NCBI RefSeq assembly: GCF_008630935.1 | Contig: NZ_CP043908.1 | Span: forward strand, 1,364,001 to 1,428,000 | Reading direction: 5' to 3' | DNA length: 64,000 bases | Source of the DNA: Thermodesulfobacterium sp. TA1 | GTDB lineage: Bacteria > Desulfobacterota > Thermodesulfobacteria > Thermodesulfobacteriales > Thermodesulfobacteriaceae | Part shown: positions 40,999 through 50,321 of the stretch, piece by piece | Numbering within the stretch: the stretch's first letter is position 1 | Layout of the letters: each line of letters opens with the position of its first letter | Position numbers and translations under genes: made by a program | The notes under the pieces: model-generated | Databases searched by the model: none | Told to the model about the DNA's origin: nothing | Seen by the model: only the letters and a program-made list of their open reading frames with translations

Positions 40999-43200
40999 TT
41001 ACCAGCCTTTAAATGGATTTTCACCAAATCCTTTAATTTCTTCAGCAAAGTTTTGCATCTTGTTTACTGCTATATCTACTTCATCTATAGCCACTGTATG
41101 TATAGTAACTCTTTCTGACTCTAATGCAAGTTGCTGTAAAGTTTCCGCTACGTTTTCCATACGCCTATTTGCAAGCTCACTACCTTTTATAAAATGACAC
41201 TGATAATTTTCACCATATTTACAACCTAAAAGAAGAATACCATCATATCCCTTACTCATCGAGTCTTTAATAAATGCTACGTTAACCGCTCCTAAACATC
41301 TAACAGGAATAATCCTAAAAGCTACTGGAAGTGATTTTTTCTGGTAGGCAGCCATGTCTAACGCTGGTAAGGCGTCGTTTTCACAAACAAAAGCCATAAG
41401 CCTATACTGTTCATAACCTTGTTCTGGCATTTCTGTAGCTTTGATCATGGTAGAAATCATGTCCACAGAATAGTCTTTAAAGTTAATAATTCTTTGAGGA
41501 CAAGCACCAAAACAAGTTCCGCAACGGCGACATCTAGTAATGTTGGGCATAGGATTACCCTTTTCATCCTCGTTTAAAGCTCCAAAAGGACATTCTTCAG
41601 TACACCTTTTACATTGAGTACACATCTTTAAATCCCATTCTGGATAGGCATAATCCCAAGTCCTTGGATGTACAGCATGTCCTTCTTCTATAGCAGTCAA
41701 ACACTGAATAGCCTTTAAAGCAGCACCTTTAGCATCTTCTATCGCCTGCTGGATGGTCATAGGTTGATGAACCGCACCTGCTGCATAAATTCCAGTTCTT
41801 CTGGTTTCATAAGGGAAACAGATGAAATTAGAATCGGCATATCCGTAAAAAAGCTCAAGCTCAGGTAAGCCTGGACCTTGCCTGTATTCTAAATTAAGCA
41901 CCGGTTCTTCAGCAGTAACCGGAACCATACCTATAGCCAATACTACTAAATCAACTTCTACCTCTATCTTCTCTCCCAACAAAGTCTCATCTACTAAAAC
42001 TTTTACCTTTCCATTTTCTCCCTCGGTTACAGAAACCACCTTACCTTTGGTTAAAAAAACTCCTGGGTCATCTTGAAGGGTCTTGTAAAAGTTTTCAAAA
42101 ATACCCATGGTTCTCATATGGTCATAAACGATAAAAGCTTTGGCCTCAGGATCTGCCTCTCTTATATATTTAGCCTGTTTGAGGGAGGCTAAACAACAAA
42201 ATCCAGAACAGTAAGACAGATGGTTTTCATCCCTTTGTCCAGCACACTGAATAAAAAGCACACTTTTGACAGGGGATCCATCAGAAGGTCTTACCAAAGC
42301 CCCATTTTTAGCCATCTCTTCAAACTTAACATTTGTCACCACATTAGAAATAACTCCATAGCCTAAATCTGTAAGCTTACTTGCATCATAAGGTTTAAAA
42401 CCAGCTGCTAAGACTATAGAACCTATCTTTACCTCTTCTTCCTTTCCCCCCTGTTTTATCTTTACTTGAAACAAACCAGGTGCACCGGCTATGTTAGTTA
42501 CCACCGCTCCTTTATAAACTTTTATCTTATCGTTTGCCTCTACTTGAGAAATTAAATCATTTACTACAGGAGGAACAAGATTTTGAAACGGAGGAGATAC
42601 CTCACAATGAGCCTTCATCTTCGCCACAAAACCACCAAGCTCTTTTTCTTTTTCTACCAAAACCACTTCATAACCAGCCTTAGCTGCTTCTAAAGCAGCG
42701 GTTAAACCAGCTACACCTCCTCCGATAACCAAAATAGTTTTAGAAATCTCTTCTTCAGGCTTAAAAGGCTCTGGTTTTTTATAGGTCTGCAGTTTAGCCA
42801 CACTCATTCTTACATAATCCTTGGCTAAAGCCATCAATTCATCTTTAAACGAAACACCACTAACATATTCTGCAGTATCTTCTAAAATTTCTCCGTTCTC
42901 TCCCACCAAAAACCTACTCCAAACTACTCCTTCCCTCAAACTCACCCTGTCAACAGCTACATGGTCAAAGGAAAAAACATCATAGTTTACCCTTTGAGAA
43001 CAAGCACATATAGAAACAGAGTCTAATCCATCTTGAGCTATTTTTTCTTCTATAAAAGCTCTTCCTTCCTTAGAACACAAAAACTCTTTAGTATATACAG
43101 CTGCTGCACCTTGCTCTTTAGCAGCATTTTCTAACTCAGCTAACTCTAAACGATTACCTATATTACAAGAAGAGCATATAAAAACTCCTATTTTTTCCAT
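40999..43200 (-). CDS. qmoB: QmoB (HdrA-like flavoprotein with MvhD-like domain)
   Basis: 733 aa. The HdrA-like FAD domain is in the middle (TILVIGGGVAGLTAALEAAK, then CAGQRDENHLSYCSGFCCLA). Two 4Fe-4S motifs follow (CTQCKRCTEECPFGAL, CRRCGTCFGACPQR). The last about 150 residues are MvhD/F420-non-reducing-hydrogenase-delta-like with VRCLGAVNVAF and LLGCKYGENYQCHF. Works with QmoA and QmoC to pass electrons between quinone and APS reductase, possibly with electron bifurcation or confurcation. Three bases after qmoA. Confidence 0.94.
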   Translation of the reverse strand: MEKIGVFICSSCNIGNRLELAELENAAKEQGAAAVYTKEFLCSKEGRAFIEEKIAQDGLDSVSICACSQRVNYDVFSFDHVAVDRVSLREGVVWSRFLVGENGEILEDTAEYVSGVSFKDELMALAKDYVRMSVAKLQTYKKPEPFKPEEEISKTILVIGGGVAGLTAALEAAKAGYEVVLVEKEKELGGFVAKMKAHCEVSPPFQNLVPPVVNDLISQVEANDKIKVYKGAVVTNIAGAPGLFQVKIKQGGKEEEVKIGSIVLAAGFKPYDASKLTDLGYGVISNVVTNVKFEEMAKNGALVRPSDGSPVKSVLFIQCAGQRDENHLSYCSGFCCLASLKQAKYIREADPEAKAFIVYDHMRTMGIFENFYKTLQDDPGVFLTKGKVVSVTEGENGKVKVLVDETLLGEKIEVEVDLVVLAIGMVPVTAEEPVLNLEYRQGPGLPELELFYGYADSNFICFPYETRRTGIYAAGAVHQPMTIQQAIEDAKGAALKAIQCLTAIEEGHAVHPRTWDYAYPEWDLKMCTQCKRCTEECPFGALNEDEKGNPMPNITRCRRCGTCFGACPQRIINFKDYSVDMISTMIKATEMPEQGYEQYRLMAFVCENDALPALDMAAYQKKSLPVAFRIIPVRCLGAVNVAFIKDSMSKGYDGILLLGCKYGENYQCHFIKGSELANRRMENVAETLQQLALESERVTIHTVAIDEVDIAVNKMQNFAEEIKGFGENPFKGW

Positions 43201-43203
43201 CTT

Positions 43204-44442
43204 TTACCCCCTTTTTATAATTTGAATAGCTTTTAAAGCTGCGCCAGTAGCCGTTTCATTTGAAGTCATAACATCTAAAGGCATCTTAGCACAACCGCAA
43301 CTGAACATCCCCTCATCTTCAAGGACAAACCCATTTGGATCAACCTTTACACCTTTAATTTCTGCAGAAGCTAAACTTGGTTGCATACCAAGAGCTAATA
43401 CCACTAAATTAACCCTTTGGGTTATCCGTTTTCCTGAAATGGTATCTTCTGCAGTAACAATCAAATCTTTAGTTTCAGGATCTTCCTCTATCTTGGCTAC
43501 TTTACCCTTAATAAAATTTATTTTAGCCTCAGATTCTGCCCTTTTCAAAAACTTTTCATATCTACCAGGAGTTCTAAGGTCTATGTAAAAAATATAAGAT
43601 TCTGTATCAGGATATTGCTCAGACAAATAAAGACTATGTTTTAACGAGGCTAAACAGCAGATATAAGAACAGAAAGGCAGATGGTTTTCATCTCGAGAAC
43701 CAGCACACTGAACAAAGGCTACCTTCTTAGGAGGTTCGTTGTCTGAAGGTCTAACAATCTTTCCTTGAGTAGGTCCCCACGGAGAAGCCATCCTTTCCAT
43801 CTGCATATTGGTTATTACATTAGCATACTTTCCATAACCTAAATTATCAAGATTAGTAGCATCATATGGTTTCCACCCGGTAGCCCAGATAATAGAACCT
43901 ACCTCTAACTCTAAAACCTCTTCCTTCATTTCAGGATCTATAGCGTTATATTTACAAGCTGCCATAATCCTTTCTAAATCTCCAGGGGCTAAGGCATCTT
44001 TATCTAAAACATATTTCATAGGAAAAGCAACAGGATAAGGAAGATAAATGGCTTTGGTTTTAGAAAGTCCAAAATCAAAATCATTTACCCTCTCTCCTTC
44101 ACAAACCTTTTCACATTCCCCACAAGCAGTACAGTTGTCATTAACATATCGAGGAGATATTCTTACCTTAACCTTATAATCTCCGGGGACTCCACCTACC
44201 TCTAAAACCTCTGCCATAGTATATACTTTAATCTTTGGGTTACTCTTAATCCTTCTGTAGTTAATCTCTAACCCACAAGTAGGTGGACACAACTTTGGAA
44301 AATAATACCTAAGTTGAGCTACCCTTCCACCTAAAGTAGGTTGCTTTTCTACCAAAATAACGTCAGCACCAACTTCTGCTGCTTCTACCGCAGCAGTCAC
44401 TCCACTTATACCACCACCTACCACTAATATAGGTTTAGCCAT
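43204..44442 (-). CDS. qmoA: QmoA (HdrA-like flavoprotein)
   Basis: 412 aa. The FAD-binding N-terminus is PILVVGGGISGVTAAVEAAE, followed by a Cys cluster near residue 125 (NDNCTACGECEKVCEGERV) and CAGSRDENHLPFCSYICCLA. One HdrA-type flavin domain without the extra ferredoxin and MvhD parts of QmoB, as known for QmoA. First gene of the qmo operon behind a long perfect hairpin; ribosome site AGGAGG. Confidence 0.94.
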   Translation of the reverse strand: MAKPILVVGGGISGVTAAVEAAEVGADVILVEKQPTLGGRVAQLRYYFPKLCPPTCGLEINYRRIKSNPKIKVYTMAEVLEVGGVPGDYKVKVRISPRYVNDNCTACGECEKVCEGERVNDFDFGLSKTKAIYLPYPVAFPMKYVLDKDALAPGDLERIMAACKYNAIDPEMKEEVLELEVGSIIWATGWKPYDATNLDNLGYGKYANVITNMQMERMASPWGPTQGKIVRPSDNEPPKKVAFVQCAGSRDENHLPFCSYICCLASLKHSLYLSEQYPDTESYIFYIDLRTPGRYEKFLKRAESEAKINFIKGKVAKIEEDPETKDLIVTAEDTISGKRITQRVNLVVLALGMQPSLASAEIKGVKVDPNGFVLEDEGMFSCGCAKMPLDVMTSNETATGAALKAIQIIKRG

Positions 44443-44461
44443 ATTATAACCTCCTAAACAC

Positions 44462-44508
44462 TTTTTCAGAATAAAACCCTTTTACTAAAAGGGTTTTATT
44501 CTGAAAAA
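44462..44508. other. Perfect 23-bp inverted repeat just upstream of qmoA
   Basis: Arms at 44462-44484 and 44486-44508 (TTTTTCAGAATAAAACCC... ) pair without a mismatch around one central base. On the minus strand it ends 20 bases before the qmoA start, next to the ribosome site, and is not followed by a T run. So it looks like an mRNA stabiliser, processing site or protein site rather than a terminator. Confidence 0.7.
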
Positions 44509-44514
44509 AAAAAT

Positions 44515-44543
44515 AAAAAAGAGGGGGGACTAAGCCCCCCCTC
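44515..44543 (-). terminator. Terminator after aprBA
   Basis: Minus strand GAGGGGGGGCTTAGTCCCCC with CTC completing the stem and TTTTTT after it, 19 bases past the aprA stop. Separates aprBA from qmoABC, perhaps leakily. Confidence 0.88.
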
Positions 44544-44561
44544 TTACTTCTATTTAACTCT

Positions 44562-46571
44562 TTACGGTCCAAGTGGGTCAGGAATTATCTGAACATAAGG
44601 ATAAGTTTCTAAAGTCCATTCCTTGGTTTCAGGATTCCAGCTAGAAAGTGTGAAACATCTCCAATTAGCATCGTCAAGGGCGAGGAAGTCAGTTCTATAG
44701 AAGTAGCCAGGATAACGAGTTTCTTCACGGAAGAGAATGTGTAATAGGTGAGCTTCAGCAGTCCATACACGATGTCTATTTTCCCAAGCCCTCATAAGTT
44801 CATGTAAGTCTCTGGCAGCAGCATATTCCATGTCTTCCTTAAGCATCCTGAGAAGGTCAAGACCTCTTTCAAGCATGACTTTATTGGTCTTATAGAAAGT
44901 GGAAGTACCAGCCACATATTCGTCCATAATCTTCATAAGCCTTGCCTGAATATGACGAGGAATAAGATAATTGGGGTTGATTTCATAATGGGTAGAAGCA
45001 TTCTTAAACTCTTCAAACCTGTACCAAGGAGCATAGATCTCTTTCTTCAATTCTTCAGGAGTTTCTTTGATGGTTGGAGTATAGTCTTTGTTATCAAGGC
45101 AGTACTGAACCATAGCCTTAGCAGCAATACGTCCTTCTACATGAGAACCAGAGGAGAACTTATGTCCGGAAGCTCCAACAGTGTCACCAGCGCAGAAAAG
45201 ACCCTTTATGGTGGTCATTCTGTTATAAAGCCCGATTTCTTTCCAAGGAGCTTTATATTCTTCAGGTACCCAATCTTCGTTAGGACCACATACCCAAGCA
45301 CCTGCACAACCAGCATGGCTACCAAGGAGATAAGGCTCGGTAGGCATGATCTCAGAAGGTAATTTTTCAGGTTCAATATTTAAACAAGCCCACAATCCAG
45401 CCTGGGTTACGCACATGTCTAAGAAGTCTTCCCAAGCCTCAGCGATAAGGTGTTTGAACTCTTTTTTATCCATCTTTTCGGCAGCTTCCTGAAGAGCCCA
45501 TTCAGTGTGCATATAGATAGGACCACGACCCTGTTCCATTTCAATAAGCATAGCATGGTTTCTTAAACAGGTACCGATATGAGATGCCTCTCCATAAGGA
45601 GCAAATTTCTTAAGTTCGTCTTTATGTTTAGCTACATAGTCTTCACCAAAAGCGTTAGTAGCCCTAGCCTTGAAGAGCAAGAACCAGGCACCTACAGGAC
45701 CATAACCATCCTTGAAACGAGCAGGGATAAATCTGTTTTCCATAAGAACAAGCTTAGCACCAGTCATAGCACACATAGCATAACCAGTTCCAGGGTTCCA
45801 TACAGGATACCAAGCACGTCCTTTACCTTCATCTATAGACCTAGGACGGAAAACATTAACGGCACCACCTGTGGAAAGAAGAGTGGCCTTAGCCTTGATG
45901 ATATAAATCTTGTTTTCCCTAACAGAAAATCCAACAGCACCAGCACAACGACCCTTGTCGTTAGCATCTAATAAAGGTCTTACGATAAAGCATCTTTCTA
46001 TAATCTCAGCCTTATCATAGCTGGCAAGAGCATTTTTGGCAGCCTCAGCCACGATAACCTTATAAGATTCTCCGTTAATCATTATCTGCCAACGACCAGA
46101 ACGAACAGGTTGAGCTCCATTCTTTAAGGTTAATCCCTTAGCCTTGGCTTCAGCTCCATCCAAGGTCTTACCGGTGTTAGGATCTTTTTTCCAAATAGGA
46201 AGACCCCACTCCTCAAAACAAATAACAGTATCATCTACATGACGACCAACATCAAAAACTAAGTCTTCACGAACAATACCCATCAAGTCGCAGCGGACCA
46301 TTCTAACATAGTCATCAGGTTTGTTTTCTCCTATGTAAGTATTAATAGCAGAAAGACCCATAGCCACAGCACCAGACCTTTCCATAGCAGCCTTATCACA
46401 AAGAATAATCCTTAAACCAGCAGGCTTAGCCCACTGGACAGCCTCAACAGCGGCACCACAAGCAGCCATTCCGCCGCCAACAAATAAAATATCTGTCTCT
46501 TTTTCTACTATTTCAGGTTCTGCACAAGCCAAACCAGCATTATAAGACCAAATCTTAGGCATAGTTGCCAC
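44562..46571 (-). CDS. aprA: Adenylylsulfate (APS) reductase alpha subunit
   Basis: 669 aa, full length. The FAD-binding start TDILFVGGGMAACGAAVEAV, the active-site stretches CDKAAMERSGAVAMGLSAIN and SRWQIMINGESYK-like region, and FCAGDTVGASGHKFSSGSHV match AprA. Reduces APS to sulfite and AMP in the cytoplasm, using electrons through AprB. The reductive (sulfate-reducing) direction is suggested by the neighbouring qmoABC and sat. Co-transcribed with aprB, 22 bases apart. Confidence 0.98.
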   Translation of the reverse strand: MATMPKIWSYNAGLACAEPEIVEKETDILFVGGGMAACGAAVEAVQWAKPAGLRIILCDKAAMERSGAVAMGLSAINTYIGENKPDDYVRMVRCDLMGIVREDLVFDVGRHVDDTVICFEEWGLPIWKKDPNTGKTLDGAEAKAKGLTLKNGAQPVRSGRWQIMINGESYKVIVAEAAKNALASYDKAEIIERCFIVRPLLDANDKGRCAGAVGFSVRENKIYIIKAKATLLSTGGAVNVFRPRSIDEGKGRAWYPVWNPGTGYAMCAMTGAKLVLMENRFIPARFKDGYGPVGAWFLLFKARATNAFGEDYVAKHKDELKKFAPYGEASHIGTCLRNHAMLIEMEQGRGPIYMHTEWALQEAAEKMDKKEFKHLIAEAWEDFLDMCVTQAGLWACLNIEPEKLPSEIMPTEPYLLGSHAGCAGAWVCGPNEDWVPEEYKAPWKEIGLYNRMTTIKGLFCAGDTVGASGHKFSSGSHVEGRIAAKAMVQYCLDNKDYTPTIKETPEELKKEIYAPWYRFEEFKNASTHYEINPNYLIPRHIQARLMKIMDEYVAGTSTFYKTNKVMLERGLDLLRMLKEDMEYAAARDLHELMRAWENRHRVWTAEAHLLHILFREETRYPGYFYRTDFLALDDANWRCFTLSSWNPETKEWTLETYPYVQIIPDPLGP

Positions 46572-46593
46572 CTCCTTTTATTTTTAAAATTTT

Positions 46594-47091
46594 TTAGTAT
46601 TTTGCAACCTTACCAAGAGCACCAACTTCAAACTTCTTATTAAGAACGGCTTCAGGCTTTTTAGGTTCTACACCATCGGCTACCTGAGTAAAGAGCTGGT
46701 TGGTATTGATTTTAGATAAATCAGGAGCAGGTTTGCCAACGGTTGGGTCAGCAGAACCTTCAGGTGTAGTCCTAATAGGAAACTTAAACCTGACAACCAC
46801 ACCGTTTCTAAACTTAATGGTCCACATGATGTCAGTAGTACCACGCATAGGCTGACAAGTTCCGTTTAAAGGAGCAAAATCAGCATAGTGCCTAATGGCT
46901 ATAGCACCCTGAGGACAGCTTTTTACACAGCTGTAGCACTCCCAGCACTGGTCAGGCTCCTGGTTATAAGCTTTCATAGCCTCAGGGTCAAGAATCATAA
47001 GGTCATTAGGACAAATGTACATACAAACTGTCCTGTCACCACCCTTGCAACCGTCACACTTTTCAGGGTTCACATAACTTGGCATAGCCAA
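46594..47091 (-). CDS. aprB: Adenylylsulfate (APS) reductase beta subunit
   Basis: 165 aa. Two 4Fe-4S binding stretches: CDGCKGGDRTVCMYICPNDL and CWECYSCVKSCPQGAIAIRH, as in characterised AprB; the C-terminal tail (about residues 115-165) wraps around AprA. Transfers electrons, in sulfate reducers from the Qmo complex, to the FAD of AprA. Good ribosome site (AGGAGGTTGGC). It has its own promoter upstream. Confidence 0.98.
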   Translation of the reverse strand: MAMPSYVNPEKCDGCKGGDRTVCMYICPNDLMILDPEAMKAYNQEPDQCWECYSCVKSCPQGAIAIRHYADFAPLNGTCQPMRGTTDIMWTIKFRNGVVVRFKFPIRTTPEGSADPTVGKPAPDLSKINTNQLFTQVADGVEPKKPEAVLNKKFEVGALGKVAKY

Positions 47092-47128
47092 CCTCCTTTT
47101 TGGTTTTATTCTTATAAACTTTTATATC

Positions 47129-47156
47129 TTTATAAACAACTTTAATTAAAAGTCAA
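47129..47156 (-). promoter_or_regulatory. Promoter of aprBA
   Basis: Minus strand TTGACT (47151-47156), 16-base spacer, TATAAA (47129-47134), about 35 bases before the aprB start. The stretch 47157-47290 upstream holds only AT-rich sequence. Confidence 0.65.
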
Positions 47157-47291
47157 CCTGTAAAAAAAGTTAAAATTACTAATCTTTAAACAAAAAAATT
47201 TGTTTAAAACCTTTTATTCTATTTTTTCTTTCTATTTTTTTTTATTTCTCTTTTTTCTATTTTTACTTTTTAAAAGAACGAATAAAAAACA

Positions 47292-47319
47292 AAGGAGAAA
47301 GGGATAACCCTTTCTCCTT
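47292..47319 (-). terminator. Terminator after the 119-aa gene
   Basis: AAGGAGAAAGGG and CCCTTTCTCCTT pair perfectly around a four-base loop; the minus strand continues TTGTTTTTTATT. Ends the sat operon. Confidence 0.85.
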
Positions 47320-47330
47320 AAAAATTCAAA

Positions 47331-47690
47331 CTACTCTGTTTCTATTTCTGGAGCAGGAAGATATTCAGCTTCCTTAGCGGCTAACTCTTTAATCTTATCG
47401 ATGTTAGCCAAAACAGCCTTAACCACTTCTTCTCCCAAAGTCTTTTGATTAGCTATCTCTTCAAAAAGGGCTCTTTTAAAAGCTACAGGAGTATCGGTTA
47501 TACAAGCACGAGAGTCGATACGAGCGGTTTCGAAGGCCTTCAATATATCATTCTTTACATCTTCGCCTACCTTAACCCTTACCACCTTAAGCTCCCCACC
47601 AAACACAGCCTCTATATTAGCCTCAACCGGTGTTCCCTTAAGTTTTGCCAATCTGTAGTCATCTAAAAATACTTCCAAAATGTATTCCAT
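47331..47690 (-). CDS. Conserved small protein between sat and aprBA, function unknown
   Basis: 119 aa, cytosolic, acidic. Residues MEYILEVFLDDYRLAKLKGT, then GELKVVRVKVGEDVKNDILK and ARIDSRACITDTPVAFKRAL. One Cys in a DSRACITDT motif. I do not recognise a named family. It lies 33 bases after sat and before a terminator, so it is co-expressed with the first enzyme of sulfate reduction. A role in APS handling or Sat regulation is only a guess from position. Confidence 0.7.
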   Translation of the reverse strand: MEYILEVFLDDYRLAKLKGTPVEANIEAVFGGELKVVRVKVGEDVKNDILKAFETARIDSRACITDTPVAFKRALFEEIANQKTLGEEVVKAVLANIDKIKELAAKEAEYLPAPEIETE

Positions 47691-47723
47691 GTTGTCACCC
47701 CCTATGTTTTTAAAAATTTTTAA

Positions 47724-49097
47724 TTAATCAATGTCAGGAACATCAACTTCCAAGGTCTCTTCCTTATACTGGACATACTTCTCGTTAACAAAAGGATAGT
47801 TAAACTTTTTCCACCATTTAACGATGGTCTTAAACACCTCAGGCCTCATGATGATAGCTGGAGGCTGAACACCCTCGGCTACCAAACCCCTAATTAAACT
47901 ACCGCTAAGCTTCTGCTTTTCTTTATCATGTCCGCAATTTTCACTGTAAGCCATTTCCTTGCATTTTGGACAATACCAAAATTCTCTCATATTCTGAGGC
48001 CTAATCTGTAAACCACCCTCAACTTGTGTAGGAGGTTTATCAAAACCATAACTTGGAATACCCTTAAGCCAAAGTATCTGAGTAGCAAATTTATCATAGT
48101 ACTCGCCTACGGCTGCGTGGTCCCTACCAAACATGTGATGAGTACAACCCATATTCTGCCTGATGATACCATGGAGTAAACTCTCTAAGGGGTTACCATA
48201 CCTCATGTCCCAAAGAGTAAAGGACACAAGATGCCTATTGGGCTTAATATAACCAGCCTTATTCACCATGTCATGAGCCTCTAAAATAGCCTCATCAGGA
48301 TAATCTCCCCTTCTTTTAACACCGATAATAGCATTTACCAAAATACCATGACAAGGCTCCACATCACCAGTAAAAGCTGCTGCCTTCATAAGCATTTCAT
48401 GCCCAACGTGAGGCACGTTTCTGGTCTGATGAGCGATAGCAGTTCTCCAACCTCTTTCCTCAAAAATCTCTCTACATTTCCTTGGAGGAATCCAGAACCT
48501 ATCAAAAGGTGGTTTAAAAATAGGCTCGTTAATAATAGTAAACTTTCCAGCTAAAATAACAGGCTGATGGCTTCTATAAATAACCCACCCAGGATGTTTA
48601 TCATCAAATCTTTCTTTTACTACTTCGGGATTAGCCTCAGGAGTTCCAAAGGTTCTATCAGCAAGCTCTGCTGGGTCTATCTCATAAACCTCTTCAATGT
48701 CTAAAATAGCAAAAGGCTTTCCTTTTAACCTAAGAAGCAATCTGTCTCCTGAATCTACACCAAGCTTCTGATAGTCTTCCTTTGATATGTCAAAAAGAAT
48801 AGGATAAGGGAAAACCCAACCACTTAACAACCTTCTTTTAGAAAGTACAGACTCTAACTCCGCAGAAGTCATAGAACCTTCCACAGGACTAAAAAATCCA
48901 TAACAAACAGACATGATTTCACGATAAACATTTCTTACCGGTGTCCCTCTCTTGTAATGCAGGGTGGGCTTAATGTCGTAAACTGCACCCGCCTTTTCAC
49001 AAGCCTGCACAATCTTTTTGGCCGCTTTTTTATCCTTGAGCACCCTTTCTACTAAGCGCCCACCATGAGGCATGGGTCTGTTAAAATAAAGTTCCAT
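47724..49097 (-). CDS. sat: Sulfate adenylyltransferase (ATP sulfurylase)
   Basis: 457 aa, the homo-oligomeric archaeal/dissimilatory type. The active-site motif is visible as AIAHQTRNVPHVGHE (QTRN and HxGH), followed by GVKRRGDYPDEAI, GCTHHMFGRDHA and a zinc-like CPKCKEMAYSENCGH segment near the C-terminus. Makes APS from ATP and sulfate, the activation step before AprBA. Preceded by two candidate promoters and an AT-rich leader. Confidence 0.97.
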   Translation of the reverse strand: MELYFNRPMPHGGRLVERVLKDKKAAKKIVQACEKAGAVYDIKPTLHYKRGTPVRNVYREIMSVCYGFFSPVEGSMTSAELESVLSKRRLLSGWVFPYPILFDISKEDYQKLGVDSGDRLLLRLKGKPFAILDIEEVYEIDPAELADRTFGTPEANPEVVKERFDDKHPGWVIYRSHQPVILAGKFTIINEPIFKPPFDRFWIPPRKCREIFEERGWRTAIAHQTRNVPHVGHEMLMKAAAFTGDVEPCHGILVNAIIGVKRRGDYPDEAILEAHDMVNKAGYIKPNRHLVSFTLWDMRYGNPLESLLHGIIRQNMGCTHHMFGRDHAAVGEYYDKFATQILWLKGIPSYGFDKPPTQVEGGLQIRPQNMREFWYCPKCKEMAYSENCGHDKEKQKLSGSLIRGLVAEGVQPPAIIMRPEVFKTIVKWWKKFNYPFVNEKYVQYKEETLEVDVPDID

Positions 49098-49151
49098 AGC
49101 AACCCTCCTTTCAGTTGAGTTATTTTACCAACATTATTGAATTATTTTCAA

Positions 49152-49180
49152 ATTATTAAACAATTAAGTTTTAAAGTCAA
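49152..49180 (-). promoter_or_regulatory. sat promoter, proximal candidate
   Basis: Minus strand TTGACT (49175-49180), 17-base spacer, AATAAT (49152-49157), giving a leader of about 50 bases. Confidence 0.45.
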
Positions 49181-49277
49181 AGGAAATAAAAGGCATTTAA
49201 GACTGTTTTCAGCTTACCACAAGATAAAAACATTATTAAATGTCCATTTTTTATAATTTTTTAAACTTTTTCTTTTA

Positions 49278-49306
49278 TTTATACATTATAAAAACTCAAT
49301 TGTCAA
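49278..49306 (-). promoter_or_regulatory. sat promoter, distal candidate
   Basis: Minus strand TTGACA (49301-49306), 17-base spacer, TATAAA (49278-49283). Closer to consensus than the proximal one; it would give a leader of about 175 bases. No gene lies in 49098-49355. Confidence 0.6.
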
Positions 49307-49355
49307 AAAGGGGTTTATGTTTTATAATTCCTCAAAAAGAAAATAAGAGGAAAAG

Positions 49356-50315
49356 ATGATCGTTGAAAAAATTAAAAAAGAGATCGGATTGATAGAAGAA
49401 AACCTAAAAAAATTTATTAGTTCTCAAGTGCCTTTTATCAATCAAGTAAGTGAGTATGTGCTTTTTGCTGGTGGTAAAAGAATAAGACCCCTTCTCACAG
49501 TAATTTGTGCTAAACTTTTTTCTCCTAATCTTTCAGAAAACCTATACCGCACTTCTATACTTTTTGAATATTTACATGCAGCAACACTATTACATGACGA
49601 TGTAGTAGACTCAGCAGAATTTAGAAGAGGAAGAAAAGCAGCAAGAAATCTTTGGGGAAATCAAGCTACCATCTTAGTAGGAGATTATCTTTATGCCAGA
49701 GCCTTAAAACTTGCAAGTGAATTAAGAAATCCTGAAGTAATGGAAGTTATTACCGAAACCACCCTCATTATGAGCGAAGGAGAGGTGCTTCAGCTATTAA
49801 ATCTTTATCAAACAGAGATCTCAGAAGAGGCATACGAAGAGGTTATTTTTAGAAAAACCGCAGCCCTTATATCTGCTTGTTGTGAAGTAGGGGCTATTAT
49901 AGGTGGGGCTTCCCCTGCAGAAAGGGAAAAATTAAAAAATTTTGGGAAATACTTAGGGCTATCCTTTCAAATCATAGACGACCTTTTGGATTATCTTAGC
50001 ACGGAAACAGGGAAAGACTTAGGGAGGGATTTTAAAGAAGGAAAAATTACCTTACCTGTAATCTATGCTTTAAAACAAGCCTCGTCAGAGGATAAAAGGA
50101 GGCTTTTAGAACTTTTAACCCTTCCTGAGCCTAAGGATGAATTTTTTGAAGAAGCTAAAAATCTTATAGAAAAAAATCAAGGGTTTAAACTTGCCCAAGA
50201 AAAGGCTTTAGATTATATTAATCAAGCTAAACATTCTTTGGATGGAATTCCAGAAAACCTTTATAAACAGATGCTTATTTTTATCACAGACTATCTTACT
50301 AATAGGAAGAAATAA
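49356..50315 (+). CDS. Polyprenyl (octaprenyl-type) diphosphate synthase
   Basis: 319 aa. The first Asp-rich motif is DDVVD (81-85) in LLHDDVVDSAEFRRG, the second DDLLD (208-212) in FQIIDDLLDY. Also FAGGKRIRPLL. Extends allylic diphosphates with isopentenyl diphosphate; the small residues before the first motif suggest a long-chain product, fitting menaquinone side-chain synthesis for a quinone-dependent respirer. Chain length cannot be read. Ribosome site AGAGGAAA; the next gene follows 6 bases later. Confidence 0.9.
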   Translation: MIVEKIKKEIGLIEENLKKFISSQVPFINQVSEYVLFAGGKRIRPLLTVICAKLFSPNLSENLYRTSILFEYLHAATLLHDDVVDSAEFRRGRKAARNLWGNQATILVGDYLYARALKLASELRNPEVMEVITETTLIMSEGEVLQLLNLYQTEISEEAYEEVIFRKTAALISACCEVGAIIGGASPAEREKLKNFGKYLGLSFQIIDDLLDYLSTETGKDLGRDFKEGKITLPVIYALKQASSEDKRRLLELLTLPEPKDEFFEEAKNLIEKNQGFKLAQEKALDYINQAKHSLDGIPENLYKQMLIFITDYLTNRKK

Positions 50316-50321
50316 AACCTT

